From Flavobacteriaceae bacterium (GTDB lineage Bacteria; Bacteroidota; Bacteroidia; Flavobacteriales; Flavobacteriaceae): a DNA stretch of 43,508 nucleotides. Where the stretch lies: contig JAFMCA010000019.1 of NCBI GenBank assembly GCA_017858055.1, positions 1 through 43,508 on the forward strand. The letters are read 5' to 3'. Both the position numbers and the translations under genes were made by a program. Under the pieces are notes generated by a model. That model had not been told where the DNA came from. It saw nothing but the letters and a program-made list of their open reading frames with translations, and ran no database searches. Below, piece after piece: positions 1-8,824 of this stretch. Every line of letters begins with the position of its first letter. Position 1 is the first letter of the stretch.

Positions 1-366
1 TACGGATTCGACTCCAATCAGCTTGGTTTAAAAGAAACGCTAGACGCTCTTTTTTCGGCTCACTTTAAAATGCGCTATAAAGACAGTCACGACCAGCAGT
101 TGGCTGATGTTGTAAAAGCAAATGTGTTAAAGCAAGTCATGCAATTAGGTCAACATCCAGAGTCCAATTCGATTGTCAAAGCCCTGGTGACCCAAACGCT
201 TATTGAATTGGATCAATGGCTAGCCGGTCAAAGAGAAATTGGATTAGGTCAAGTGTATCGCATGGAAATAGACCGTTATTTTGAAAACCCACAGGACTTT
301 ACTCCTCCAGTAGCTAAACGATTACCTGACGGTTCTCCTATTGGTTCTTTTTCATGTGACAATTAA
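1..366 (+). CDS. C-terminal fragment of an unidentified protein
   Basis: The reading frame is open from base 1 to a TAA at 364-366, so this is the last ~121 codons of a gene that begins upstream of the window. The fragment is mostly helical and charged, and it ends in a Pro-rich tail with the motif LPDGSPIGS and a final Cys-Asp-Asn. No catalytic motif is present. The tail faintly recalls the C termini of large Bacteroidota zinc-dependent metalloproteases, but that is a weak impression and the catalytic part is outside the window. The next gene starts 4 bp after the stop, so the two are probably co-transcribed. I do not recognise the function. Confidence 0.6.
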   Translation, partial: YGFDSNQLGLKETLDALFSAHFKMRYKDSHDQQLADVVKANVLKQVMQLGQHPESNSIVKALVTQTLIELDQWLAGQREIGLGQVYRMEIDRYFENPQDFTPPVAKRLPDGSPIGSFSCDN

Positions 367-370
367 AAAT

Positions 371-1402
371 ATGCAAGTCAATTTAATTAGTGATACAGTT
401 ACAAAGCCCTCAAAAGGCATGTTGGAAGCTATGTTCTCCGCAGCTGTCGGAGATGATGTTTTTAAAGAAGACCCTTCAGTCAATGCCTTAGAAGAAGAAG
501 TTGCGGCTTTATTTGGTATGGAAGCAGCTTTGTTTTTTCCCTCAGGAACGATGGCAAACCAAACTGCAATCAAGCTCCACACCCAACCCGGTGAGCAATT
601 GATTTGTGATCATTATTCCCACATTTACCATTACGAAGGAGGGGGAGTGAGTTTTAATTCAGGGGTTTCCTGTCGACTGTTAGAAGGGGATAGGGGTAGG
701 ATAAATGCCTCTCAAATCGCTGAAGCAATTAATCCCGCTGATTTTTATCACAGTCCAAAAACCACTTTGGTCAGTTTAGAAAACACAACCAATAAAGGGG
801 GAGGGGCCGTATACGATTTTAAGGAAATCCTCAAAATCAAAACGCTTTGCGAAGAACATCATTTGGCACTCCATTTGGATGGTGCCCGTTTGTGGAACGC
901 TCTTGAGGTTACTAAGGAGCAACCCAAGGAGTATGGAGCAGTATTTGACTCCATCTCGGTCTGCTTTAGTAAAGGTTTGGGATGTCCTGTGGGTTCCCTT
1001 TTGTTGAGTTCAAAAGAAGGGATCAATAAGGCTTTGCGATTTCGAAAAGTATTTGGGGGGGGAATGCGCCAATCGGGCTATTTAGCTGCCGCTGCTCGAT
1101 ATGCACTGAAACATCATCGGAAGGATTTACGAAAAGACCATCTACGAGCGAGTGAACTTGCTAGTGTCCTTCAACAAAGCAATTTTGTTGCTAGGGTAGA
1201 ACCAGTAGAAACCAACATTGTTATTTTTGCTTTAAAATCCGAATTTGGAGAACAAGATTTTATTCAAAGAATGAAGGCACTGGGGATTTTAATGATTGCT
1301 TTAGGCAGAGGAAAATTACGTTTGGTAACTCACCGAGATTATACGGACGAACAGCACCAATACGTGTTGACAACTTTAACAAAATTGAACACCAATGACT
1401 AA
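371..1402 (+). CDS. ltaE: Low-specificity L-threonine aldolase (PLP enzyme)
   Basis: This predicted cytosolic fold-type I PLP enzyme cleaves L-threonine or L-allo-threonine to glycine and acetaldehyde. The 343-residue length fits the family. The N terminus has the typical NLISDTVTKP opening, and the SFSKGLG-like block (CFSKGLGCPVGS) carries the expected Schiff-base lysine at K201. LHLDGARLWNA is the PLP-binding Asp region. An in-frame start 30 bp upstream (341) exists, but it overlaps the preceding gene, and the family N terminus matches the ATG at 371. The 3' end overlaps the following peptidase gene by 8 bp, suggesting translational coupling. The assignment is firm; exact stereospecificity cannot be read from sequence. 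Confidence 0.9.
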   Translation: MQVNLISDTVTKPSKGMLEAMFSAAVGDDVFKEDPSVNALEEEVAALFGMEAALFFPSGTMANQTAIKLHTQPGEQLICDHYSHIYHYEGGGVSFNSGVSCRLLEGDRGRINASQIAEAINPADFYHSPKTTLVSLENTTNKGGGAVYDFKEILKIKTLCEEHHLALHLDGARLWNALEVTKEQPKEYGAVFDSISVCFSKGLGCPVGSLLLSSKEGINKALRFRKVFGGGMRQSGYLAAAARYALKHHRKDLRKDHLRASELASVLQQSNFVARVEPVETNIVIFALKSEFGEQDFIQRMKALGILMIALGRGKLRLVTHRDYTDEQHQYVLTTLTKLNTND

Positions 1403-3533
1403 ACCTATTTTGATTCAAATGCTGATTTTTGTGGCATTCTTATCCGCTTGTAAAAAAAATGTTCCTATGAATTTTGATGCTACTTTACAGCCACCAACAG
1501 CTGAAAAAAAAACCTTTCAACTCAAAAAACACGAGGATATTCGGATCGATCCGTATTATTGGATGCGTGAGCGAGAAAATCCAGAGGTCATCGATTATTT
1601 GGAGCGGGAGAACGATTATTACAAAAAAATGACTCAAGATACCGAGTCTTTCAGAGAAGATCTTTTTGAAGAGTTGAAAGCAAGAATTAAAGAAGACGAT
1701 AATTCGGTACCTTATTTCTACAATGAATATTGGTATATTACTCGATTTGAAAAAGGCAAACAATACCCTATTTACACCAGAAAAAAAGATTCTTTAACCG
1801 CCGATGAAGAAATTTTATTTGACTGTAATGAAATGGCTGAAGGACAAGAGTATTTCCGTTTGGTTGGAATGAATGTTAGTCCAGACAACAGCAAAGTAAT
1901 TTATGGGGTTGACCTTGAATCCAGAAGAAAATACACCCTATATTTAAAAGACTTAATAAGTGGAGCTGTTCTTCCTACAGAAATTAAAACTACAACGGGA
2001 GAATCCGCTTGGGCTTTAGATAATCAACATTTTTTCTATATTAAAAAAAATGAGGAAACCTTGCGATCGGAATGGGTGTATCGTCATGATATAGAAAACC
2101 CGAAGGCGAAAGATCTTCTTGTTTTCCACGAAGAGGACGAAACTTTTTCAGTGAGTGTAAGAGAGTCGAAATCGACAGAATACATCTTTATTTCTTCCTA
2201 CAGTACCTTAACTTCAGAGCACCAATTTGTAAAGGCTACCCATCCTTTGGATGCATTTCAGATGATTCAGCCCAGAACACATGGTTTGGAATACAGTGTG
2301 GCACAATATCAAGAGCATTTTTATATTTTAAATAACGACAACAATGCCACAAATTTTAAAATCTCTAAGGCTCCTGTGGCGAACCCCGGACTCGAGTATT
2401 GGGAAGATTTGTACCCCCATAGAGAGGAGGTTTTACTTGAGGATTTTGAAATTTTTAAGGATTATTTTGTCATTACGGAAAGGCAAAACGGTCTTGAAGC
2501 TATAAAAATTCAACGTTGGGACGGTACTTTAGAGTACTTTCTTCCCGTGGATGGAGAAACCTATAGTTTGTATGGAGGATTTAATCCGAGTTTTGACACG
2601 ACTAAATTTCGTTATGGTTTTACCTCACTGAGAACACCGAGTAGTGTGTATGAATTTGATATGGAAACTCAAGAAAAAGTTTTGTTGAAGCAGAGTGAAG
2701 TCATGGATAAAAATTTTAATCCAGAAAACTATGTAGAAAAACGAATTTGGGCTCCTGCACGTGATGGGGTTATGATTCCTGTTTCTCTGGTTTATCATAA
2801 AGACACAACACCTGATGAAAATACGCCACTTTACCTTTATGCCTACGGCTCTTATGGCGCTACGATAGATCCTGGGTTCTCGTCTAGTCGGTTGAGCTTA
2901 CTTGATCGAGGTTTTATTTTTGCCATTGCTCATATACGAGGGGGAGAGTATTTGGGGAGATCTTGGTATGAGGACGGAAAACTTTTTAAAAAGAAAAACA
3001 CTTTCAACGATTATATTGATGTCTCCAAGTACTTAATTGATTCTAAGTGGACAAGTGCTGCTCATCTCCATGCAATTGGAGGCTCTGCTGGGGGATTGCT
3101 TATGGGTGTGGTAGTCAATGAAGCCCCTGAACTTTATAGAAGTGTCATTGCTGCTGTTCCCTTTGTAGATGTTGTGACAACCATGCTTGATGAAACCATC
3201 CCTTTGACAACAGGAGAATACGATGAATGGGGAAATCCCAATGAAAAGGATGCCTATGAATATATGTTGTCCTATTCTCCCTACGATCAAGTAAAAGCAG
3301 GTTACTACCCCAACATGCTAGTCACTGCAGGCTATCACGACTCTCAGGTGCAATATTGGGAGCCAGCCAAATGGGTTGCCAAATTAAGGGAAATCAAAAC
3401 CGACAATACGATTTTGTTTTTAGACACCAATATGGAAGCAGGACATAGTGGAGCCTCAGGTCGTTTTGACGCCTTGAAAGATGTTGCCAAACAATATGCT
3501 TTTATCTTACAGCTTGAAGGAAAGATAGACTAA
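1395..3533 (+). CDS. Prolyl oligopeptidase family S9A serine peptidase (oligopeptidase B-like), lipoprotein
   Basis: This is a 712-residue S9A peptidase: an N-terminal lipoprotein signal with lipobox LSAC (Cys at about residue 19), a long beta-propeller region, and a C-terminal alpha/beta-hydrolase domain. The catalytic triad is readable: Ser564 in GGSAGG, Asp649 in YHDSQV, and His684 in EAGHSG. Overall layout and the HDSQVQYWEPAKW block resemble oligopeptidase B (PtrB), which cuts short peptides after Lys or Arg. The lipobox implies a membrane-anchored, probably periplasmic enzyme rather than the cytosolic form known in enterobacteria. It overlaps the threonine aldolase stop by 8 bp. PtrB versus a prolyl-specific member is not settled by sequence reading alone. 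Confidence 0.9.
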   Translation: MTKPILIQMLIFVAFLSACKKNVPMNFDATLQPPTAEKKTFQLKKHEDIRIDPYYWMRERENPEVIDYLERENDYYKKMTQDTESFREDLFEELKARIKEDDNSVPYFYNEYWYITRFEKGKQYPIYTRKKDSLTADEEILFDCNEMAEGQEYFRLVGMNVSPDNSKVIYGVDLESRRKYTLYLKDLISGAVLPTEIKTTTGESAWALDNQHFFYIKKNEETLRSEWVYRHDIENPKAKDLLVFHEEDETFSVSVRESKSTEYIFISSYSTLTSEHQFVKATHPLDAFQMIQPRTHGLEYSVAQYQEHFYILNNDNNATNFKISKAPVANPGLEYWEDLYPHREEVLLEDFEIFKDYFVITERQNGLEAIKIQRWDGTLEYFLPVDGETYSLYGGFNPSFDTTKFRYGFTSLRTPSSVYEFDMETQEKVLLKQSEVMDKNFNPENYVEKRIWAPARDGVMIPVSLVYHKDTTPDENTPLYLYAYGSYGATIDPGFSSSRLSLLDRGFIFAIAHIRGGEYLGRSWYEDGKLFKKKNTFNDYIDVSKYLIDSKWTSAAHLHAIGGSAGGLLMGVVVNEAPELYRSVIAAVPFVDVVTTMLDETIPLTTGEYDEWGNPNEKDAYEYMLSYSPYDQVKAGYYPNMLVTAGYHDSQVQYWEPAKWVAKLREIKTDNTILFLDTNMEAGHSGASGRFDALKDVAKQYAFILQLEGKID

Positions 3534-3543
3534 AAAAATTTAT

Positions 3544-3551
3544 TAAATTTG
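3544..3551 (+). promoter_or_regulatory. Putative -7 element upstream of the sulfonolipid gene pair
   Basis: TAAATTTG matches the Bacteroidota -7 consensus TAnnTTTG and lies 23 bp before the ATG at 3575, in the 41-bp gap after the peptidase gene. No well-spaced -33 TTG was found, so this is a motif-only call. If it is real, the gene pair at 3575-5874 is transcribed separately from the upstream genes. Confidence 0.4.
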
Positions 3552-3574
3552 CATCAGTAGTTTAAAAACATCGC

Positions 3575-4630
3575 ATGAATCATTCTTTGAATACCCATCA
3601 AAATATTCTTGAGTTGATAGGTAATACGCCCTTAATAAAATTAAATAACTGCGTTGAGGGTTTTAAAGGTGATTTCTACGCTAAGTTTGAAGCATTTAAT
3701 CCTGGACATTCTAACAAGGATCGTATCGCAATCCATATTATTGAGGAAGCAGAAAAACAAGGCCTATTAAAGCCTGGTGACACGATCATAGAGACTACCT
3801 CAGGGAATACAGGCTTCAGTTTAGCAATGGTTTCGATGATCAAAGGGTATCACTGTATACTTGCCGTAAGTTCAAAATCATCAAAAGATAAAATTAACAT
3901 GTTGAGTGCCATGGGTGCTCAGGTCCATGTGTGTCCAGCAAATGTAGCGGCAGACGATCCAAGATCCTACTATCAAGTCGCTAAACGACTGCATTCTGAA
4001 ATCAAAGAATCGGTTTATATCAATCAATATTTTAACGAGTTGAATGTAGATGCACATTACCGCTCTACCGGACCCGAAATATGGAAACAAACTCAAGGAA
4101 AAATTACGCATTTGGTTGCCAGTAGCGGTACAGGTGGAACCATTTCGGGTTGTGCAAAGTATTTGAAAGAACAAAATCCGAATGTTCAAATCATAGGAGT
4201 AGATGCTTACGGTTCTGTTTTAAAAAAATACCACGAGACTCAAGAATTGGATCCCAACGAAATTTATCCTTATCGTATCGAAGGTTTAGGTAAAAATCTA
4301 ATTCCATCGGCTACACATTTTGAATTTATTGATCAGTTTGTGAAAGTAACCGATGAGGAAAGTGCTCACATGGCGAGAAGAATTACCCGAAAAGAGGGGA
4401 TGTTTGTAGGCTATACTTCCGGTGCAGCCATGCAGGCCGTAAAACAGTTAGCAGAAGAAGATTATTTTGGAGAAGACAGTTTTGTAGTCATTGTTTTTCC
4501 AGATCATGGTTCGCGTTATATGAGTAAAATTTATAGTGAAGAATGGATGGTAGAGCAAGGTTTTTTTGATGCTGCCAACGAATCTCACCAAAACATAGAA
4601 TACATTAAAGAAAAAGCTTCAAAGGAATGA
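3575..4630 (+). CDS. Cysteine-synthase-fold PLP enzyme, probable cysteate synthase (CapA-like)
   Basis: This 351-residue fold-type II PLP enzyme resembles cysteine synthase and cystathionine beta-synthase. The Schiff-base lysine is K48 in HSNKDR (most cysteine synthases read SSVKDR). TSGNTG occupies residues 75-80, and the phosphate loop SSGTGGT residues 183-189. It overlaps the following alpha-oxoamine synthase by 4 bp (ATGA), so the two should be coupled in translation. From established knowledge, in sulfonolipid-producing Bacteroidota such as Capnocytophaga a cysteine-synthase-like enzyme makes L-cysteate from O-phosphoserine and sulfite, and a neighbouring oxoamine synthase acylates it. 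By context I infer cysteate synthase; an ordinary O-acetylserine sulfhydrylase or cystathionine beta-synthase remains possible. Confidence 0.72.
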   Translation: MNHSLNTHQNILELIGNTPLIKLNNCVEGFKGDFYAKFEAFNPGHSNKDRIAIHIIEEAEKQGLLKPGDTIIETTSGNTGFSLAMVSMIKGYHCILAVSSKSSKDKINMLSAMGAQVHVCPANVAADDPRSYYQVAKRLHSEIKESVYINQYFNELNVDAHYRSTGPEIWKQTQGKITHLVASSGTGGTISGCAKYLKEQNPNVQIIGVDAYGSVLKKYHETQELDPNEIYPYRIEGLGKNLIPSATHFEFIDQFVKVTDEESAHMARRITRKEGMFVGYTSGAAMQAVKQLAEEDYFGEDSFVVIVFPDHGSRYMSKIYSEEWMVEQGFFDAANESHQNIEYIKEKASKE

Positions 4631-5874
4631 GAGATTTATTTGATAGAATACACGAAAACAAAGGTCCTTTAGGGAAATGGGCTTCTCAAGCAGAAGGTTA
4701 TTTTGTTTTTCCTAAACTAGAAGGCCCTATTTCGAATCGAATGAAATTTAAGGGCAAGGAAGTGATCACTTGGAGTGTAAACGATTACTTAGGATTGGCA
4801 AATTTACCTGAAATCCGAAAAGTAGATGCTGAAGCTGCTTTAGAATACGGCTCTGCTTATCCTATGGGGGCCAGAATGATGTCTGGGCATACAGATTTGC
4901 ATGAACAATTGGAGCAAGAACTAGCCACCTTTGTGGATAAAGAAGCGGCCTATCTTCTTAATTTTGGATACCAAGGGATTTTATCTACTGTGGATACTTT
5001 AGTGAGCAAAGACGATGTCATTGTATATGATGTGGATGCACATGCTTGTATCGTTGATGGTGTGCGTCTTCATCTTGGAAAACGATTTACCTATCAGCAC
5101 AACAACGTTGAAAGCTTAGAAAAGAACCTAAAACGGGCTACCAAAGTTGCCGAACAAACTGGAGGGGGGATATTAGTCATCTCTGAAGGGGTATTTGGAA
5201 TGCGAGGGGAGCAAGGGAAACTCAAAGAAATTGCAGCTTTAAAGAAACAGTATAATTTCCGCTTTTTGGTAGATGATGCTCACGGCTTCGGAACCCTTGG
5301 GGAGAACGGCAAAGGCGCAGGAAACGAACAAGGCGTCCAAGATCAGATTGATGTCTATTTTGCTACATTCGCAAAATCAATGGCTTCCACAGGGGCCTTT
5401 GTAGCAGCCGATAAAGAAATCATTGACTACTTAAAATACAACATGCGATCCCAAATGTTTGCAAAATCTTTGCAGATGCAATTGGTCAAAGGAGCGCTAA
5501 AAAGGCTGGACATGCTTCGCACACGTCCCGATCTAAAAGCAAAACTTTGGGAAAATGTAGATGCTTTACAAAATGGACTCAAAGAAAAGGGATTTGACAT
5601 TGGTACAACACAAAGTTGTGTAACTCCAGTCTATCTCAAAGGAAGTATTCCAGAGGCGATGGCCTTGGTAAAAGACCTACGAGAAAATTATGGAATCTTC
5701 TGTTCTATAGTTGTTTATCCAGTAATTCCTAAAGGATTAATTTTATTACGATTAATCCCTACAGCAACCCATACCTTAGAAGATATCCAAATTACTTTGG
5801 ATGCATTTGCGAGTATTCGGGAAAAACTAGAAAACGGAACGTATAAAAGATTATCCGAGTCGGTTACAGCCTAA
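4627..5874 (+). CDS. Alpha-oxoamine synthase, probable cysteate fatty-acyltransferase (CapB/SulA-like) or serine palmitoyltransferase
   Basis: This 415-residue fold-type I PLP enzyme belongs to the KBL/BioF/serine palmitoyltransferase group. Visible blocks are the [11 protein letters not shown] substrate loop, the [14 protein letters not shown]-binding Asp region, and ATFAKSMAS with Schiff-base lysine K250. Members condense an amino acid with an acyl-CoA or acyl-ACP with loss of CO2. No biotin genes are nearby, and the coupled upstream gene is a cysteine-synthase homologue. That pairing fits the capnine pathway, where cysteate and a fatty acyl thioester give 3-ketocapnine. The ATG at 4627 lies in a 4-bp ATGA overlap. 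No 3-ketocapnine reductase gene is visible in the window. BioF, KBL or serine palmitoyltransferase activity cannot be excluded by eye. Confidence 0.75.
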   Translation: MRDLFDRIHENKGPLGKWASQAEGYFVFPKLEGPISNRMKFKGKEVITWSVNDYLGLANLPEIRKVDAEAALEYGSAYPMGARMMSGHTDLHEQLEQELATFVDKEAAYLLNFGYQGILSTVDTLVSKDDVIVYDVDAHACIVDGVRLHLGKRFTYQHNNVESLEKNLKRATKVAEQTGGGILVISEGVFGMRGEQGKLKEIAALKKQYNFRFLVDDAHGFGTLGENGKGAGNEQGVQDQIDVYFATFAKSMASTGAFVAADKEIIDYLKYNMRSQMFAKSLQMQLVKGALKRLDMLRTRPDLKAKLWENVDALQNGLKEKGFDIGTTQSCVTPVYLKGSIPEAMALVKDLRENYGIFCSIVVYPVIPKGLILLRLIPTATHTLEDIQITLDAFASIREKLENGTYKRLSESVTA

Positions 5875-5909
5875 GGCCCACCTTGACACCTCTTTTAAAG
5901 CTTCAAGAG

Positions 5910-7028
5910 TTAATCGTTAAGCATCACAGGCATCACTAATAAGGTAATGTCTTCACCTTCTACGGTATGATCCATCGGAGTCAAAATACCTGCTCGGTTC
6001 GGTAGAGACATGGAAAGCTTTACTTCGTTACTTTCCATATTGTTAAGCATTTCAATTAAAAACCGAGAATTGAAACCAATTTGGATATCATCTCCCTGAT
6101 AATCACATTCCAAACGTTCTTCTGCACTGTTGCTGTAATCAAAATCTTCTGCAGAAATCTGAAGCGCAGCACCTGCGATCTTCAATCGAATTTGGTGGGT
6201 GGTTTTATTGGAAAAAATGCTGACTCGTCGCACTGAATTCAGAAAGTTAATTCGATTGACCTGCATTTGATTTGGATTTTCTTTAGGAATTACCGCTTCG
6301 TAGTTGGGATATTTTCCATCAATTAATCTACAAGTAAGTAAAGAATCCCCAAACGTAAATTGAGCGTTGGTTTCGTTGTATTGAATGGTAATTTCATCTG
6401 CCACCCCATGCAATACCCCTTTCAGTAATTGAAGAGGTTTTTTGGGCATTATAAATTCTGACACTACCTCAGATATTGCATCCGTACGAGTGTACTTGAC
6501 CAGCTTATGGGCATCTGTTGCAACGAAAGTCAAGCCCGTATTGGAAAACTGAAAGAAAACCCCACTCATTACAGGCCTAAGATCATCGTTTCCACTTGCA
6601 AAAAGCGTACTATTTATAGCGGTGTGTAATAAACTTGATGGTACCGTTGTGGTTTTTGCATCGGTTACTTGTGCCGCCTTAGGAAATTCCTCACCCGGCA
6701 CATAGGCAACGGCATATTTACCATTATTAGCGCTAATTTCAACCGTATTTTTTTCCGTTTTGATAAACGTTAAGGGTTGTTCAGGAAAGGTTTTAAGTGT
6801 ATCCAATAACAATCGAGCCGGCAAAGCGAGCATTCCTGTGCTGTCGGATTCAACCGTTAAGCGTGTACTGAACGTCGTTTCCAAATCGGAAGCGGAGAGG
6901 GTCAATAAGCCCCCATTAATCTCGAATAAGAAATTATCTAAAATGGGAAGTGTATTCGTACTGTTGATTACCCCTCCAATCATCTGAAGTTCTTTGAGTA
7001 ATGCGGCACTGGAAACGATAAATTTCAT
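5910..7028 (-). CDS. dnaN: DNA polymerase III beta subunit (sliding clamp)
   Basis: DnaN is the ring-shaped processivity factor that tethers DNA polymerase III to DNA. The 372-residue length and three-domain layout fit the family. The N terminus (MKFIVSSAALLKELQMIGGVI) and the C-terminal VMPVMLND ending are characteristic. The start is an ATG at 7028. It is not next to dnaA here; it lies downstream of gldF-gldG on the same strand after a 140-bp gap. Its 3' end faces the oxoamine synthase gene with 35 bp between stops. A putative promoter motif lies at 7122-7129, so it may have its own transcript. Confidence 0.96.
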   Translation of the reverse strand: MKFIVSSAALLKELQMIGGVINSTNTLPILDNFLFEINGGLLTLSASDLETTFSTRLTVESDSTGMLALPARLLLDTLKTFPEQPLTFIKTEKNTVEISANNGKYAVAYVPGEEFPKAAQVTDAKTTTVPSSLLHTAINSTLFASGNDDLRPVMSGVFFQFSNTGLTFVATDAHKLVKYTRTDAISEVVSEFIMPKKPLQLLKGVLHGVADEITIQYNETNAQFTFGDSLLTCRLIDGKYPNYEAVIPKENPNQMQVNRINFLNSVRRVSIFSNKTTHQIRLKIAGAALQISAEDFDYSNSAEERLECDYQGDDIQIGFNSRFLIEMLNNMESNEVKLSMSLPNRAGILTPMDHTVEGEDITLLVMPVMLND

Positions 7029-7121
7029 TTATAACAGGGTGTTAATGTTTATTCAAAATGGAGTACAATTACTTTTTTTAGTGGTCTTGAAAGGCTTTAT
7101 TTTGCTCGATCAACTTATTCT

Positions 7122-7129
7122 CAAATATA
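7122..7129 (-). promoter_or_regulatory. Putative dnaN -7 element within a 14-bp palindrome
   Basis: On the minus strand the bases read TATATTTG, matching TAnnTTTG. They sit inside the perfect palindrome TCAAATATATTTGA (7121-7134). A minus-strand TTG (plus CAA at 7154-7156) lies 24 bp upstream, slightly beyond the usual -33 spacing. The motif is 93 bp before the dnaN ATG, in the gldG-dnaN gap. Because it is palindromic, the same motif also appears on the plus strand, where no gene follows. Confidence 0.4.
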
Positions 7130-7168
7130 TTTGAAATGCTTCGATTCTTAAAACAAACTTATCAACAG

Positions 7169-8824
7169 TTATCCCACTTGATGTTTACTTCTCCCTCTTT
7201 GAACAAACCCTCCTAAAAGCAGAGGAAGTAAGATTGGGAAAAAGAAAATCCCGATTTTCCAAAAGAGTCCCCTCGAAGCTATCTTTTGGGGATCCAGCAA
7301 GTTAAAATCCCATTGCTTTTGTCTAATCAACAAGCGATCGAAATTATCCGCTAAATAGTGAATAGAATTTAAAACAAGTTGTTTGTTTCCGTAAAAATTA
7401 TTGGTCCACTTGTCATATCCCAACTGCATAGGAGCGCCCTTATCGACTTGATTTTCAGCAAGATTACCATCTCCAAAAACAATTGCTTTCACAGTACCCG
7501 AAACAGTATGGTTTTGAAGTTCAATCGGTTTAATTCGATTTGTAAAAAGTGAATTTTGCTCGCCTTCTATTAAAACACCGAGAATTTTAGCACTTTCATT
7601 AAATCGATCGGGCTGTATTTTTTGAGTAGCTTGTTCGAAGGATACTAACGTTGGTACACCCGAACTTTTGGTGTAGGGGGATGTTTTTAACAAACTTCGT
7701 TTTTTTAAATCGTTGTCGATTAGATCTAAGGGACTCACAAATTGAGTCAATACAGGGCCAATATCCATTCCAATTAGTGTAGATTCTGGAGTGGGTAGGG
7801 GATAAAATGCCCATGGGTAAGGAATAAATTGGGTATTGTTCTGATCTCCGGCGGCCAAAACAATAGGAGCGCAATACAAATCTTGAACTAGTTCTTTATT
7901 AATTCGAATTCCTTGGTGGAAAAAATAATCGTCCAAATTCAGATCTAAAGGAAATCCGTAGGCTTTCCCAGCGTTGTTAAATAAGCTATCTCGGTCAATA
8001 CCAATTCCATTGACAAGCCACACGATTCCCCCTCCTTGTAAACTGTATTGATCCAACAGATATTTTTCCTCTGAACTAAAGGGCGCCCTTGGGTTGCTTA
8101 TCAGTAAAACGTCAAAGCGATTTAAGTTTTGTAAACTTAGTTCCGGACCCACCTTTGGATTTTTTAAATCAAAAGAACCCAAATTGTAATAGGGTTTTAA
8201 CGATTGTAATAAATCTGCAATTTTGATTTGGGCTGAGGTTTGGTGAGAAGTCAATACCGCGAGATTCGCTTTTTCTTTGAGGCTAACTTTATAGATCCCA
8301 TCCATGATGAGATACTCCAATTGTTGGAGGGAACGAGTAATTTTCTGGCTTTCGGTATCACCCAACTGTTTTTGAAGCAAGGGCACCCGCTCGGAAGCAT
8401 CGCCATAATTGACAATCATCCATGGAAAAACAACACTTTCGTTTCGTTGTCCCTCTTTGTTATCAACTACAATTTCAGGGATCATCCCATAGCGTTGCAT
8501 TTCCTGCACGACTTGTTCTGTTGATCCCAGTTCATACGGATCGTTGTATTGAATTATCAATTCCTCTGTATAATAGCTAAGTTGGTTCAAAAACACCTCA
8601 ACTTCATTTCGAAATCCACGATAAAGACCGGGGAGTTCTCCAGCTAAAAAAACATCGATCAAAAGCGGTTCCTTAAGTTCCTTTAAATAGCGAATGGTAG
8701 TTGGAGTAAGGGTATAGCGTTGGTCTGAAGTAAAATCTACACGTACACCCATTCGTTCACTTAAGGCCATCAGTATAAAGGTTCCTAGGAAAATCATCAG
8801 GGGTTTTTTTAGTAACTGTACCAT
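7169..8824 (-). CDS. gldG: Gliding-motility ABC transporter-associated substrate-binding protein GldG
   Basis: GldG works with the permease GldF (and ATPase GldA, not in this window) in a putative ABC transporter first tied to gliding motility in Flavobacterium johnsoniae. The 551-residue protein has an N-terminal membrane anchor (about residues 8-24), a large periplasmic region of the GldG/IFT52-like ABC_transp_aux type, and a C-terminal membrane segment (about 525-545) followed by a basic tail. The start ATG at 8824 directly abuts the gldF stop codon (8825-8827), so gldF and gldG are one operon. Family-typical openings such as DFTSDQRYTLTP are clear. The transported substrate is not known from sequence. 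Confidence 0.93.
   Translation of the reverse strand: MVQLLKKPLMIFLGTFILMALSERMGVRVDFTSDQRYTLTPTTIRYLKELKEPLLIDVFLAGELPGLYRGFRNEVEVFLNQLSYYTEELIIQYNDPYELGSTEQVVQEMQRYGMIPEIVVDNKEGQRNESVVFPWMIVNYGDASERVPLLQKQLGDTESQKITRSLQQLEYLIMDGIYKVSLKEKANLAVLTSHQTSAQIKIADLLQSLKPYYNLGSFDLKNPKVGPELSLQNLNRFDVLLISNPRAPFSSEEKYLLDQYSLQGGGIVWLVNGIGIDRDSLFNNAGKAYGFPLDLNLDDYFFHQGIRINKELVQDLYCAPIVLAAGDQNNTQFIPYPWAFYPLPTPESTLIGMDIGPVLTQFVSPLDLIDNDLKKRSLLKTSPYTKSSGVPTLVSFEQATQKIQPDRFNESAKILGVLIEGEQNSLFTNRIKPIELQNHTVSGTVKAIVFGDGNLAENQVDKGAPMQLGYDKWTNNFYGNKQLVLNSIHYLADNFDRLLIRQKQWDFNLLDPQKIASRGLFWKIGIFFFPILLPLLLGGFVQRGRSKHQVG

Noticed and set aside
352-582. Antisense reading frame over the threonine aldolase gene
   Set aside because: It lies wholly within a well-supported gene and its translation has no recognisable family features.
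5875-5909. Possible terminator hairpin between the oxoamine synthase and dnaN (CTCTT...AAGAG)
   Set aside because: Only a 5-bp stem with a 10-nt loop and no proper T-run; too weak to call.
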